Shown here: positions 8,418 to 16,203 of the stretch, piece by piece
Layout: each line of letters opens with the position of its first letter
Position numbering within the stretch: the stretch's first letter is position 1
Assembly (NCBI GenBank): GCA_910577395.1
Contig: CAJTLG010000001.1
Location: 186,001 to 250,000 of the forward strand
Length of the DNA: 64,000 nucleotides
Direction of reading: 5' to 3'
Origin: an uncultured Vampirovibrio sp.
GTDB lineage: Bacteria > Cyanobacteriota > Vampirovibrionia > Gastranaerophilales > Gastranaerophilaceae
Program-made: the position numbers and the translations under genes
Notes under the pieces: generated by a model
The model's input: only the letters and a program-made list of their open reading frames with translations
Database searches by the model: none
What the model was told of the DNA's origin: nothing

Positions 8418-9034
8418 TTTAACACCCTCCTGTTAACCTGTGAAAGAGAAGAGATATCACCTTGTTTGGGAGGTGTTATGGTATTTGGCTGTATAGCGGG
8501 CGGGGTTTGTTGTGCTGGTGCGGTATCATTGCCTGCAGGCTCGGTATTGCTTTTATGGTGTTTTAATAACATATTTGTAAAGGCATTTGTCCAAGGTGCA
8601 TCAAGAAGGAAATTTGTAAACATCATTATTCCAAGCCCCATAAGCGTACCTATAACGCCCGCAGAGTGTTTCGTGTCTTTTAATACAACTTCCGGTAGTT
8701 TGCTTGCAAGGTTTTTGCTGTTTAAAATAGCATTTGTTCCTAAAATACAAGCTTCCCTGATAACAACACCGGTTGCCGTGCTTACTATTGCTTTTGCAAC
8801 GCTTCTTATGGCGGAGGTTTCTTTTGTGTCTTTATCTACCCAGGGGTTCATAATATCAAGCACAGGCTGCAGTACAAGTGCAGATACGCCAAAAATCAGC
8901 CTTTGCCCGGGTGACTGAAGGGAACCCACTTTATCAAGCACCTTTGCCGCAGCAGGGCCGACAGAAAGTCCGCGAAAATTCGGACCGCGATAAGACGCAT
9001 AATTATTTGCGATATTGTTGTTAACTTTTAGCAT
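8408..9034 (-). CDS. Hypothetical membrane protein with N-terminal NFRG motif, first of a tandem pair
   Basis: A 208-residue protein. Residues 15-23 read YRGPNFRGL, matching the [ST/N]-F-x-[GAS] motif shared by other unknown proteins here. Hydrophobic segments lie at about 45-63, 80-103 and 125-143, followed by a Pro/Thr/Gln-rich tail (about 165-190). The gene has no ribosome-binding site, but TAGAAT ends exactly six bases before the ATG with TTGTGG 16 bases further up, predicting a leaderless mRNA. It overlaps and is probably co-translated with the related downstream gene. Function unknown; the membrane topology and paired arrangement suggest the two products form a complex (inference). Confidence 0.7.
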   Translation of the reverse strand: MLKVNNNIANNYASYRGPNFRGLSVGPAAAKVLDKVGSLQSPGQRLIFGVSALVLQPVLDIMNPWVDKDTKETSAIRSVAKAIVSTATGVVIREACILGTNAILNSKNLASKLPEVVLKDTKHSAGVIGTLMGLGIMMFTNFLLDAPWTNAFTNMLLKHHKSNTEPAGNDTAPAQQTPPAIQPNTITPPKQGDISSLSQVNRRVLKWA

Positions 9035-9040
9035 ATAAAT

Positions 9041-9068
9041 ATTCTATAAACCAACCGGTTTTCCACAA
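9041..9068 (-). promoter_or_regulatory. Leaderless promoter of the 8408-9034 gene
   Basis: Minus strand TTGTGG (9068-9063), 16-base spacer, TAGAAT (9046-9041), then six bases (ATTTAT) and ATG. The predicted +1 falls on the start codon. No purine-rich SD is present. Confidence 0.55.
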
Positions 9069-9213
9069 GCCTTATAATGTATGTGAATTTTAAAAATTGC
9101 GTTTTTACCAACAGTTATTAACAAAATTTAATATTATAATTGTAGTAATTAATACGCAAGATTGTCCATGGTACAATTATTATAGCACGGAATTTTATTT
9201 TGGGAATATTTTT

Positions 9214-10758
9214 ATGAATTTTATCAAAAAACCTACAAGGGCACCGTTTTTCTATGATATTACACTTAGAGACGGTAATCAGTCACTTAAAAAACCATGG
9301 GAACTTTCTGAAAAAGAGATAATTTTTAATAAATTATTGGAAATTGGTGTTCAGGCAGCCGAGGTTGGCTTTCCGGCATCTTCCGAAATGGATTTTGAGG
9401 CGTGCAAATATCTTGCATCCATTGCGCCTGATAACCTTGTTATATCTGCCCTTGCAAGATGTGTTGAAGGGGATATTAAAAGTGCCGTAAGTGCTATATC
9501 AGGGGCAAATATTCCAAGGGTACATACATTTTTAACCTTAAGCCCTTTTCATATGAAATATGTGCTAAATAAAGACCCGATGGATGTCAGAAAAACAGCA
9601 ATTGAGGCTGTAAAATTTGCTTCGGCCGAAATTAAAAAGGCAAATAAAAACGGGGAAGTGCAATTTTCGGTAGAGCATTTTGGCGATTGCGGTGAAAACC
9701 TTGATTTTGTAATAGATACGCTTAAGGAAATAGTAAAAGCTGGTGCCACCACTATAAATTTGCCAAATACTGTTGAAAGAACGCGTATTAAAACATTTTT
9801 AGACATGATTGAAAAAGTTTACAATGCTCTTCCTAAAGATGTTGTGATTTCACTTCATAACCATAACGACCTTGGTATGGCAACGGCAACAACGGTTGAA
9901 GGGTATTTTTCAGGCGCAATACAGCTTGAATGCTGTCTTAACGGCCTTGGGGAGCGTGCCGGTAACACTAATTTTTATGAAGTTGCTGTAGCTTTGCATA
10001 ATTCCGGTGTTGATGTGCCCGTGGATTTATCTAAAATCTATGAAACAGCCCTTATAATATCCCAGATGTCAAAGGTTGAAATCTATGAAAAAGCCCCGCT
10101 TATAGGGCCTGATGCCCTTGCACACAGAAGCGGTATTCACCAGGATGGCGCACTTAAGACAAAAGATATGGAAAAAGGTGCATACAGGCCGATACATCCG
10201 TCCTTAATAGGCAGAAAAGATGATGAAAAAATTGGCTTTACAAGCCAATCAGGCAAGACTGCCATATTTGAAATCATATCTAAGGCCGGCTATCCTATTA
10301 CAATTCAGGAGGCTATAAGGCTCACCCCGTCAATTAAAGAGGCGGCAGAAAAAGTGGGCGAGCTTCCTACAAGAAATATTATAGATATTTACTTTAGAGA
10401 AATTTGTAATGTGGAAGGGCCTTTTAAACTTCTTAAATTTGACCACCTGGGTGAAGGTAAATTTATCCTTGAATTTAATTATAATGATGAACATTTCAGC
10501 CTTACTGGTGCAGGCAACGGGCCGATTGATGCGTGTATGGATGCCCTTAAACAAGCCGGGTTTGAGCGCAAATTTTTATACTATAAGCAAATTGCTATGG
10601 ATGAAGAGCTGCTTGGTTCAGGTGCTATAGCAATGAGTGTTATTCATATTGAAGGAAATGACGGCTCTAAGGTTATCGGAAGGGCAATTCATAAAAATAC
10701 GGCCATTGCAAACGTAAAAGCCATATTTAACGCCTACAACCTGATATACAAAGGATAA
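9214..10758 (+). CDS. leuA: 2-isopropylmalate synthase
   Basis: A 514-residue LeuA-family enzyme that condenses acetyl-CoA with 2-ketoisovalerate, the first step of leucine synthesis. The TIM barrel starts with the signature FYDITLRDGNQSLKKPWELS; metal ligands are expected from D in TLRDG and from the HNHNDLGMA motif, which is present. GLGERAGNTN is the second family signature. The last 130 residues form the LeuA allosteric dimer domain (GPFKLLKF ... AGNGPIDACMDAL), where leucine feedback acts in this family. ATG 9214 is chosen because homology begins there; an upstream in-frame extension from 9097 looks non-coding. Citramalate synthase is the main alternative and cannot be excluded without substrate-pocket comparison. 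The beta-lactamase gene follows after six bases, in an apparent operon. Confidence 0.85.
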   Translation: MNFIKKPTRAPFFYDITLRDGNQSLKKPWELSEKEIIFNKLLEIGVQAAEVGFPASSEMDFEACKYLASIAPDNLVISALARCVEGDIKSAVSAISGANIPRVHTFLTLSPFHMKYVLNKDPMDVRKTAIEAVKFASAEIKKANKNGEVQFSVEHFGDCGENLDFVIDTLKEIVKAGATTINLPNTVERTRIKTFLDMIEKVYNALPKDVVISLHNHNDLGMATATTVEGYFSGAIQLECCLNGLGERAGNTNFYEVAVALHNSGVDVPVDLSKIYETALIISQMSKVEIYEKAPLIGPDALAHRSGIHQDGALKTKDMEKGAYRPIHPSLIGRKDDEKIGFTSQSGKTAIFEIISKAGYPITIQEAIRLTPSIKEAAEKVGELPTRNIIDIYFREICNVEGPFKLLKFDHLGEGKFILEFNYNDEHFSLTGAGNGPIDACMDALKQAGFERKFLYYKQIAMDEELLGSGAIAMSVIHIEGNDGSKVIGRAIHKNTAIANVKAIFNAYNLIYKG

Positions 10759-10764
10759 GGTGAT

Positions 10765-11676
10765 ATGAGGAAAGCTTTTATCATTGCTGTATTTTTGATA
10801 TCAGCTGTATTGTGCTGTATTTACCTTTATATGAATTCACTGACTTTTAAAGTCCAAAAGGTGTTACAGGGGAAGGATTGTACGGTTTCTGCGGCTGTAA
10901 TATCAGGGCAAAAAGCGTGGGAAATTAACCGTAAAAAAGTACCTTTAATGAGTGTTTTTAAGCATTTTATTGCACTTAAGGTTTTTGAAAAAATTGAAAA
11001 AGAAAAATTATCCATAGAGGATAAGATTTTTGTAACGGATGATATGGTGATTAAAAACACCCACAGTCCTATGTTAAAAATCTACACTCCGCCTTTTGAA
11101 ATCAGTGTCGGCACTTTGCTTAAATATGTGGTATCGGAAAGTGATAACAATGCATGTGATATTTTATTGTCATATATTGGCGGGCTTTCCGTGCTTCAGG
11201 ATTATTTGAACAGCATTGGGTTTGGCAATATTGAAATTTCAGCTGATGAAAAAATGATGGAGGCTGATTTTAAAACGCAATATTTAAATAAAGCCTATCC
11301 TATAGATGTGATAAAGCTTATAAAAACTGCAAGGGAAGGCAGTATTATATCTGAAAATCATAAAAAATTTATTGATAAAATAATGATAGAAACTATAACC
11401 GGCAGCGATAAAATCAAGGCAGGATTACCTGATAATGTAGTTTTTGGACACAAGACAGGCTCTTCTTCAAGAAAACCTGACGGCGTAAAAATTGCGGATA
11501 ATGATGCAGGCTTTGTGATTTTACCTGACGGCACAACGTATTATATATCTGCCCTTGTAACGGAATCGAAAATGTCAAATAGTGAAAACGCTGCTTTAAT
11601 TGCAGAGGTTTCAAAAATTGTTTATGAGCATATTTTAAATAAAAAGCCGGTATATAAATTTATTTGGCAGCATTAG
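10765..11676 (+). CDS. Class A beta-lactamase family serine hydrolase
   Basis: A 303-residue protein with an N-terminal hydrophobic segment (residues 4-22) that is a signal peptide or anchor. The class A active-site set is complete: S63-V-F-K66, S126-D-N128 and K230-T-G232. A Glu at 162 (DEKMMEAD) lies where subclass A2 enzymes of the PER/CfxA type carry the general base, and the following segment ending in ETITG and the LPD...GHKTGSS region also resemble that subclass. It would therefore hydrolyse beta-lactams in the periplasm, but a role as another penicilloyl or peptidoglycan hydrolase is possible. It follows leuA by six bases and overlaps the convergent eda by 17 bases. The codon and base style matches its neighbours, so no recent acquisition is evident. 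Confidence 0.8.
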   Translation: MRKAFIIAVFLISAVLCCIYLYMNSLTFKVQKVLQGKDCTVSAAVISGQKAWEINRKKVPLMSVFKHFIALKVFEKIEKEKLSIEDKIFVTDDMVIKNTHSPMLKIYTPPFEISVGTLLKYVVSESDNNACDILLSYIGGLSVLQDYLNSIGFGNIEISADEKMMEADFKTQYLNKAYPIDVIKLIKTAREGSIISENHKKFIDKIMIETITGSDKIKAGLPDNVVFGHKTGSSSRKPDGVKIADNDAGFVILPDGTTYYISALVTESKMSNSENAALIAEVSKIVYEHILNKKPVYKFIWQH

Positions 11677-12265
11677 CCTCTTTAACGGCAGTTTTTGCGC
11701 TTTCAATAATTTCGGATGTTGTTTTGTTGAAGTATAGCTCATGGCCTAATCCTACAGCGGTTGCACCTTTTTCAAGGTATCCTTTAATGTCCGCTATTTT
11801 GATTGAGCCTGTAGGCATAACATTTAAAAATTTCATAGGCCTTAAAAGCTCTTCTATATAGGTTGGCCCGCCAAGGTCTTTAATCGGATAAATTTTTATA
11901 ACGGGAATTCTTGCCTTCCATGCGGTATATGCCTCATTTGGGGTAGTTGCGGTCAGCATTAGGGGGATTTTATGGCCTGATGATAGTTTTACAAGGTTCA
12001 TCTGCAGAATTGGTGAAACAAGGAGTTTTGCCCCCGCGCTAATACCTTCAAGTGCCTGGGATGATGTAATAACCCCGCCTTGTGCCACATACACACCTTC
12101 TTTTTTGCTTATTTCTTTTATAGCATCAATTGTGGAATTTATTTCTATAACCTTAATTCCGCCTTCAATATATGCATTTGCAATCTCAATTGCTTTATTT
12201 GTATCGTTTTCTCTTATTATTCCGTAAATTTTATTCTCTTTAATTGCCTGAATTATATTTGTCAT
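11660..12265 (-). CDS. eda: KDPG/4-hydroxy-2-oxoglutarate aldolase family protein
   Basis: A 201-residue class I aldolase of the KDPG/KHG family, normally cleaving 2-keto-3-deoxy-6-phosphogluconate to pyruvate and glyceraldehyde 3-phosphate. Visible landmarks are the IYGIIRENDTNKA start, the Glu of KVIEINSTI (proton shuttle), AQGGVITSSQA (family AGTV/VLT segment), the Schiff-base lysine in VIKIYPIKDLGGP and the phosphate-binding VMPTGSI near the C-terminus. The ATG overlaps the end of the upstream small gene (ATGA type), so the two are co-translated. No other Entner-Doudoroff gene is nearby, so the physiological substrate is open. Confidence 0.8.
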   Translation of the reverse strand: MTNIIQAIKENKIYGIIRENDTNKAIEIANAYIEGGIKVIEINSTIDAIKEISKKEGVYVAQGGVITSSQALEGISAGAKLLVSPILQMNLVKLSSGHKIPLMLTATTPNEAYTAWKARIPVIKIYPIKDLGGPTYIEELLRPMKFLNVMPTGSIKIADIKGYLEKGATAVGLGHELYFNKTTSEIIESAKTAVKEANAAK

Positions 12266-12606
12266 AATGATACTTCCTGTCTGCTTTTATATGTTATTTT
12301 TTGATATTCCGTTAATTTTATACTGCTTTCCCCAAGGTTAACACTAAGGAATGTATTTTTCAATTTTCTGGGTTTTATTATATTTAATGTATCAATATCT
12401 TTTACAATACAGCTTATTTTGGAGTTTGTATTTTTTTTCATAAGTTCAACAGAAAGTAATAATATGGTTTTGCTTGCATCAATAAGGTTTAAGCGGCTTA
12501 AATCAAATTCAAAATTCTGACACACCTTTGTGCTGAAATTTTTCCTTACACTGCTTATGTTTTCATCTAAATTTTGTGTATTAAAATTTATCCTAAGTTT
12601 TTCCAT
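12262..12606 (-). CDS. Small hypothetical protein, possibly STAS-like
   Basis: A 114-residue protein without signal peptide or membrane segment. The middle part (FEFDLSRLNLIDASKTILLL) has the hydrophobic-strand, loop with D-A-S, helix pattern of STAS/anti-anti-sigma domains, but the match is by eye only. It overlaps the start of eda by four bases and is co-transcribed with it. If it is STAS-like it could regulate a partner switch, yet no anti-sigma kinase is nearby. Function unknown. Confidence 0.5.
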   Translation of the reverse strand: MEKLRINFNTQNLDENISSVRKNFSTKVCQNFEFDLSRLNLIDASKTILLLSVELMKKNTNSKISCIVKDIDTLNIIKPRKLKNTFLSVNLGESSIKLTEYQKITYKSRQEVSL

Positions 12607-12736
12607 TATTCACTTTCTTACCCTATATTTGCCTTCGGCGCTTATGAGGTAAACTTTATTAACATCGGGGTAAAATTAAACTGTTTGATGTATAATTTTC
12701 TTGAGTGATGATAATTAATTGTTGGGGTTTTTATTT

Positions 12737-13720
12737 ATGCAGCCTGTTATGCTTAAGGAAGATGAACTTATACAAAGCGCTAAAGAAGTTTTTGACATTG
12801 AGGCAAATTCAATTTTAAAGCTGAAAGAGAGGCAGGGAAGAGAATTTGTTGAGGCAATAAATATCTTGTATTTTTCAAAAGGCAAGGTTGTTGTAACCGG
12901 TATGGGTAAATCTGGTCTTATAGGGCGTAAAATCGCTGCAACGCTGTGCTCAACAGGTACTCCTGCGGTATTTCTTCATCCTGCCGAATCTACCCATGGG
13001 GATTCAGGCATTATAACAAGGAATGATGTTGTTATAGGTATATCTAACAGCGGGGAAACGGCGGAATTATTAAACCTTTTGCCGCTCATTAAAAGATTTG
13101 GCGTGCCCCTGATAGGAATTACTGGTAAGCTTGATTCTACCCTTGCAAAAAGAAGTGATGTAACACTTGATATATCTGTAGAAAGAGAGGCTTGCCCCCT
13201 CAATAAAGCCCCTACCGCAAGCACAACCGTAACGCTTGCCCTGGGGGATGCACTTGCTGTTTGCCTTTTAAAGAAACGTGGTTTTTCATACGAAGATTTT
13301 CTTGTATTTCACCCTTCCGGTGCATTAGGAAAAGGTGTATTATACAAGGTTTCCGATTTAATGCTGAAAGATAACAGGCTGCCTGTGGTGGATGAAAATA
13401 TTAATTTTATTGATGCTGTTAAAATAATTTCTGAAAAAAAACTTGGGTGTGCATTTATACTAAACCCGGATAAATCCCTAAAAGGTGTGATTACGGACGG
13501 GGATATCAGAAGGATTTTGCTCAAATATGATAATATTAATAATCTGCTTGTAAAAGATGTTATGGTTTTAAACCCAAAAACTGTATCCACAGATGATTTG
13601 GCTGCAAAAGCACTTTCAATTATGGAAAAATTTTCAATTACATCTTTGGGCGTTGTTGAAAATAATAAGCTTATAGGGATTGTACATATTCATGACCTTT
13701 TGAAGGCAGGGGTTGCATAA
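12737..13720 (+). CDS. kdsD: Arabinose-5-phosphate isomerase
   Basis: A 327-residue SIS-CBS-CBS protein, converting ribulose 5-phosphate to arabinose 5-phosphate for Kdo synthesis. The SIS domain shows VVTGMGKSGLIGRKIAATL, the HPAESTHGDSGI substrate loop and GISNSGETAELL. The CBS pair covers the last 125 residues (VSDLMLKDNRLPVV and VKDVMVLNPKTVS). The ATG at 12737 is preferred over the upstream TTG because GGGG lies nine bases before it and the family starts there. KdsC follows after three bases, confirming the pathway. Kdo implies lipopolysaccharide in the outer leaflet. kdsA and kdsB are not in the window. Confidence 0.92.
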   Translation: MQPVMLKEDELIQSAKEVFDIEANSILKLKERQGREFVEAINILYFSKGKVVVTGMGKSGLIGRKIAATLCSTGTPAVFLHPAESTHGDSGIITRNDVVIGISNSGETAELLNLLPLIKRFGVPLIGITGKLDSTLAKRSDVTLDISVEREACPLNKAPTASTTVTLALGDALAVCLLKKRGFSYEDFLVFHPSGALGKGVLYKVSDLMLKDNRLPVVDENINFIDAVKIISEKKLGCAFILNPDKSLKGVITDGDIRRILLKYDNINNLLVKDVMVLNPKTVSTDDLAAKALSIMEKFSITSLGVVENNKLIGIVHIHDLLKAGVA

Positions 13721-13723
13721 ACA

Positions 13724-14281
13724 ATGAAAGACTTTAATACAGATTTAGAATTAAAATATAAAGCACAGAAAATTAGAATCATAGCTTTTGATATAGACGG
13801 TGTTATGACAGATGGGTCCCTTACGTTTTTAGAAGACGGCAGAGAGATTAAAACTTATAATGCAAAAGACGGCCTTGGGGTTGTAATGCTTAATAAGGCG
13901 GGTTTTAAGACGGCAATAATTACTGCCCGTGATAACGGTACCGTTGCACACAGGGCTGAAATCTTAGGCATCACAAAACTCTTTATGGGGCAAAAAAATA
14001 AACTTAAGGCCCTTGATGAATTGTGTGCAGAATTTAATGTTAAATATGAAGAGATTGCATATATGGGGGATGATTATCCGGATTTATGCGTAATAGAAAG
14101 AGTCGGATTATCTTGTGCGCCAAATGATGCTATTGAGGATGTTAAATCTGCCGCAAGCTTTGTTTCAACAAAGGGCGGCGGCAAAGGTGCTGTCAGAGAA
14201 TTTTGTGATTTTATTTTGAAATCAAACGGTATTAGCTGGAAAGATATGGCAAGCGGTACAAATGCTGCTATGAAACAATAA
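13724..14281 (+). CDS. kdsC: 3-deoxy-D-manno-octulosonate 8-phosphate phosphatase
   Basis: A 185-residue HAD-superfamily phosphatase of the capless KdsC type. The nucleophile and acid are D23 and D25 in AFDIDGVMTDG; the second motif is TARDN and the last is MGDDYPDL. It removes phosphate from Kdo-8-phosphate to give Kdo for lipid A decoration. It begins three bases after kdsD in a clear two-gene operon. The C-terminal tail is slightly longer than in the minimal family, reaching past the tetramer tail position. An inverted repeat lies about 50 bases downstream. Confidence 0.92.
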   Translation: MKDFNTDLELKYKAQKIRIIAFDIDGVMTDGSLTFLEDGREIKTYNAKDGLGVVMLNKAGFKTAIITARDNGTVAHRAEILGITKLFMGQKNKLKALDELCAEFNVKYEEIAYMGDDYPDLCVIERVGLSCAPNDAIEDVKSAASFVSTKGGGKGAVREFCDFILKSNGISWKDMASGTNAAMKQ

Positions 14282-14330
14282 AAAATGTAACATTAATTAA
14301 TATTTCCTAAAAAACAGGCAATAACCTTTT

Positions 14331-14370
14331 TAAAAAATACTTTATTGATATATAGACGGAGTATTTTTTA
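14331..14370 (+). repeat. 11-bp inverted repeat upstream of a 67-residue gene
   Basis: TAAAAAATACT (14331-14341) pairs with AGTATTTTTTA (14360-14370) around an 18-base loop. It could be a terminator for kdsC with the T run inside the stem, or a hairpin just ahead of the SD (GAGAG) of the next gene. Confidence 0.5.
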
Positions 14371-14380
14371 GAGAGTTTTT

Positions 14381-14584
14381 ATGAACGAAAGAGAATTAAA
14401 CACGCTTTTTAACATAGTAACAGAGCCTGTAAAGAACGCTTATATGCTTGATTCTATAAATAAGGTGCAGGAAATACAAAGGATTATAAGGGTGCTTGAA
14501 ATTTCAAAAGCACAAAAAGAAAGCTTTAAGCAAATTTCAGCCCGCGGGCTTGTTGCCTTTAAAATGCTTGTAAGTAATAACTAA
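14381..14584 (+). CDS. Small hypothetical helical protein
   Basis: A 67-residue soluble, mostly helical protein (MNERELNTLFNIVTEP start; LDSINKVQEIQRIIRVLEIS in the middle) with no cysteine, signal or membrane segment. GAGAG six bases before the ATG is a usable ribosome-binding site. It converges on, and overlaps by four bases, the gene on the other strand. No family recognised; the length and amphipathic heptad-like pattern suggest a small dimeric helical protein. Confidence 0.55.
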   Translation: MNERELNTLFNIVTEPVKNAYMLDSINKVQEIQRIIRVLEISKAQKESFKQISARGLVAFKMLVSNN

Positions 14585-16110
14585 AGATAACTTTCGTATT
14601 CGTCAATTAATCCTTCAAGGGTGATAGATAATTTATGAAAACTGTATTCGGTTAAATCAAGGCTAAATGCATTATAGCCTTTCTTTTCAGTACCAAAGAA
14701 AATTTCCGTTATGATATCAACCTTTGAAAATCCGGGATAATTTACGGTTAACCTTAGCATTTTATCTTCTCTTCGAAGTTCAAAATATGATTGGTTAAAA
14801 TCAACTTTTTTATTTACATCTATGCCAAGGTTTTGATTTTCAACTTTAAGCTTAAATTTATCAAATACAGGATTTGTGACAAGCTCGCATTTTTTCTTAA
14901 ACGCATGCCTGAAAAGATTAGCATTTCTTTCATCTTCTTCTGAAAGCTCGCCTATTTCAACATTTGGAAGGACAGGATTGGGTCTTTTTCTTGGGAAACG
15001 TTCCCCGAAACTATCTTCCTTTATGGGTCTTGCCGGTATTTCCGGTTTGTAGATATTTTCTTCGGTTTTATCTTCAAGTCTGAATAGTGTATCGTTTGTA
15101 AAGCTGCCTTCACTGTCAGGCTTTTTAAATGTGTGTTCGGAGTTGAATTTTTCTTTTAAGTTTATTCTTTTTTCAATTATATTCGGCTGCTTTAACTGCA
15201 TAGGGCTTTGTGGGGTTTCTTTCGGTTCGGGAATGCTGTCAATGGCATTTTTATGCGCAACAAGCAAGGTTCCTGACGTGCCCTTTGTTTTTTCGAAAGT
15301 TATTTCAAGAATTTGTTTAACATCTTCAAAACCTTCTTCTTTTATTTCTGCAACACTTACATTTACGCTTAAATCAAGCCCGAGGTTGTTGTTTATTCTT
15401 TCAAATACGGCATATGCCCCGTTCAATTTTGTTTTGGGAAGATAAATATAATACTTTCCGTCTTTTCTTATGCCCACGGCATCATTTAACCGTATTGATT
15501 TTTTAATAACATCATTAAGCACTTTTGCATTGCTGATTGGGGGGAATTTATCATCCGGGCCCACAAGCATAAGACAGGCACTGTTTTTGTATTTTACAGA
15601 AGAATCAATTTCCGTATTCAAAAACTGTTCGGCATATTGTTCTGTGTAAAAACCTGTGCCGTCCTGAATAATTCCGAGATTTATAAGAAAATTATTTTTT
15701 GAATTTGTATTTAAAGTGATTTCGTTTTTTTGAATACACCATATAACCCTTATTAAAAGCTCCCAATCTTCAACAGGTGTTTTGATAATGTCTGAAACGC
15801 CGCTGTCAAAAGCATCAATTAAAAATTCTTTTGTGCATTCTTCCGCATACAAAAGAATTGGTATATTACAAAGCAGGTTATCTTTTTTAATTTGTTTTAT
15901 GGTATCAAGGCTTTCTTCGCTGTCACCTTTTGCATGGATTACAATAACATTCGGCATTGTTTGGCTTAAAAAAGCAACTGCATTTTCAAGATTTGTATCA
16001 ACAACTTTATCTAAATCCCTTAGTAAAACAAGCTTTGATGAGATTAAATTTATCGCATTAAACTTATCGCCCACAATAGCTATAATGTTGTTAAAACTCA
16101 TATAATTCAC
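14581..16110 (-). CDS. Degenerate receiver plus degenerate GGDEF protein
   Basis: A 509-residue protein starting at GTG, supported by GGAG five bases upstream. Residues 1-125 have the fold pattern of a response-regulator receiver (FNNIIAIVGDKFNA ... VIVIHAKG ... IPILLYAEE ... IIKTPVEDWELL), but the phospho-acceptor Asp position is occupied by a His/Ala segment, so phosphorylation is unlikely. Residues 145-275 resemble a GGDEF domain (KSIRLNDAVGIRKDGKYYIY) without GGDEF, so it probably cannot make c-di-GMP and may be a binding or scaffold module. A charged, Pro-rich linker and a C-terminal beta-rich region follow (PilZ-like is a possibility I cannot support). Function: likely signalling scaffold. 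It overlaps the end of the upstream small gene. Confidence 0.6.
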   Translation of the reverse strand: MNYMSFNNIIAIVGDKFNAINLISSKLVLLRDLDKVVDTNLENAVAFLSQTMPNVIVIHAKGDSEESLDTIKQIKKDNLLCNIPILLYAEECTKEFLIDAFDSGVSDIIKTPVEDWELLIRVIWCIQKNEITLNTNSKNNFLINLGIIQDGTGFYTEQYAEQFLNTEIDSSVKYKNSACLMLVGPDDKFPPISNAKVLNDVIKKSIRLNDAVGIRKDGKYYIYLPKTKLNGAYAVFERINNNLGLDLSVNVSVAEIKEEGFEDVKQILEITFEKTKGTSGTLLVAHKNAIDSIPEPKETPQSPMQLKQPNIIEKRINLKEKFNSEHTFKKPDSEGSFTNDTLFRLEDKTEENIYKPEIPARPIKEDSFGERFPRKRPNPVLPNVEIGELSEEDERNANLFRHAFKKKCELVTNPVFDKFKLKVENQNLGIDVNKKVDFNQSYFELRREDKMLRLTVNYPGFSKVDIITEIFFGTEKKGYNAFSLDLTEYSFHKLSITLEGLIDEYESYL

Positions 16111-16203
16111 TTTTGCTCCGTAGTTAATTAATTATCTTGTGTAAAGAATACTATTAATTTACAAAAATGACAAATCCATAAAGTTTTGATAAGCTTTCTT
16201 ATT

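Noticed and set aside
8466..8918. 150-codon open frame antisense to the 8408-9034 gene
   Set aside because: Shadow of a membrane-protein gene; hydrophobic only because of complementarity, no ribosome-binding site.
9097..9213. Upstream in-frame extension of leuA
   Set aside because: Falls in A+T-rich promoter sequence, lacks family homology; ATG 9214 starts at the conserved N-terminus.
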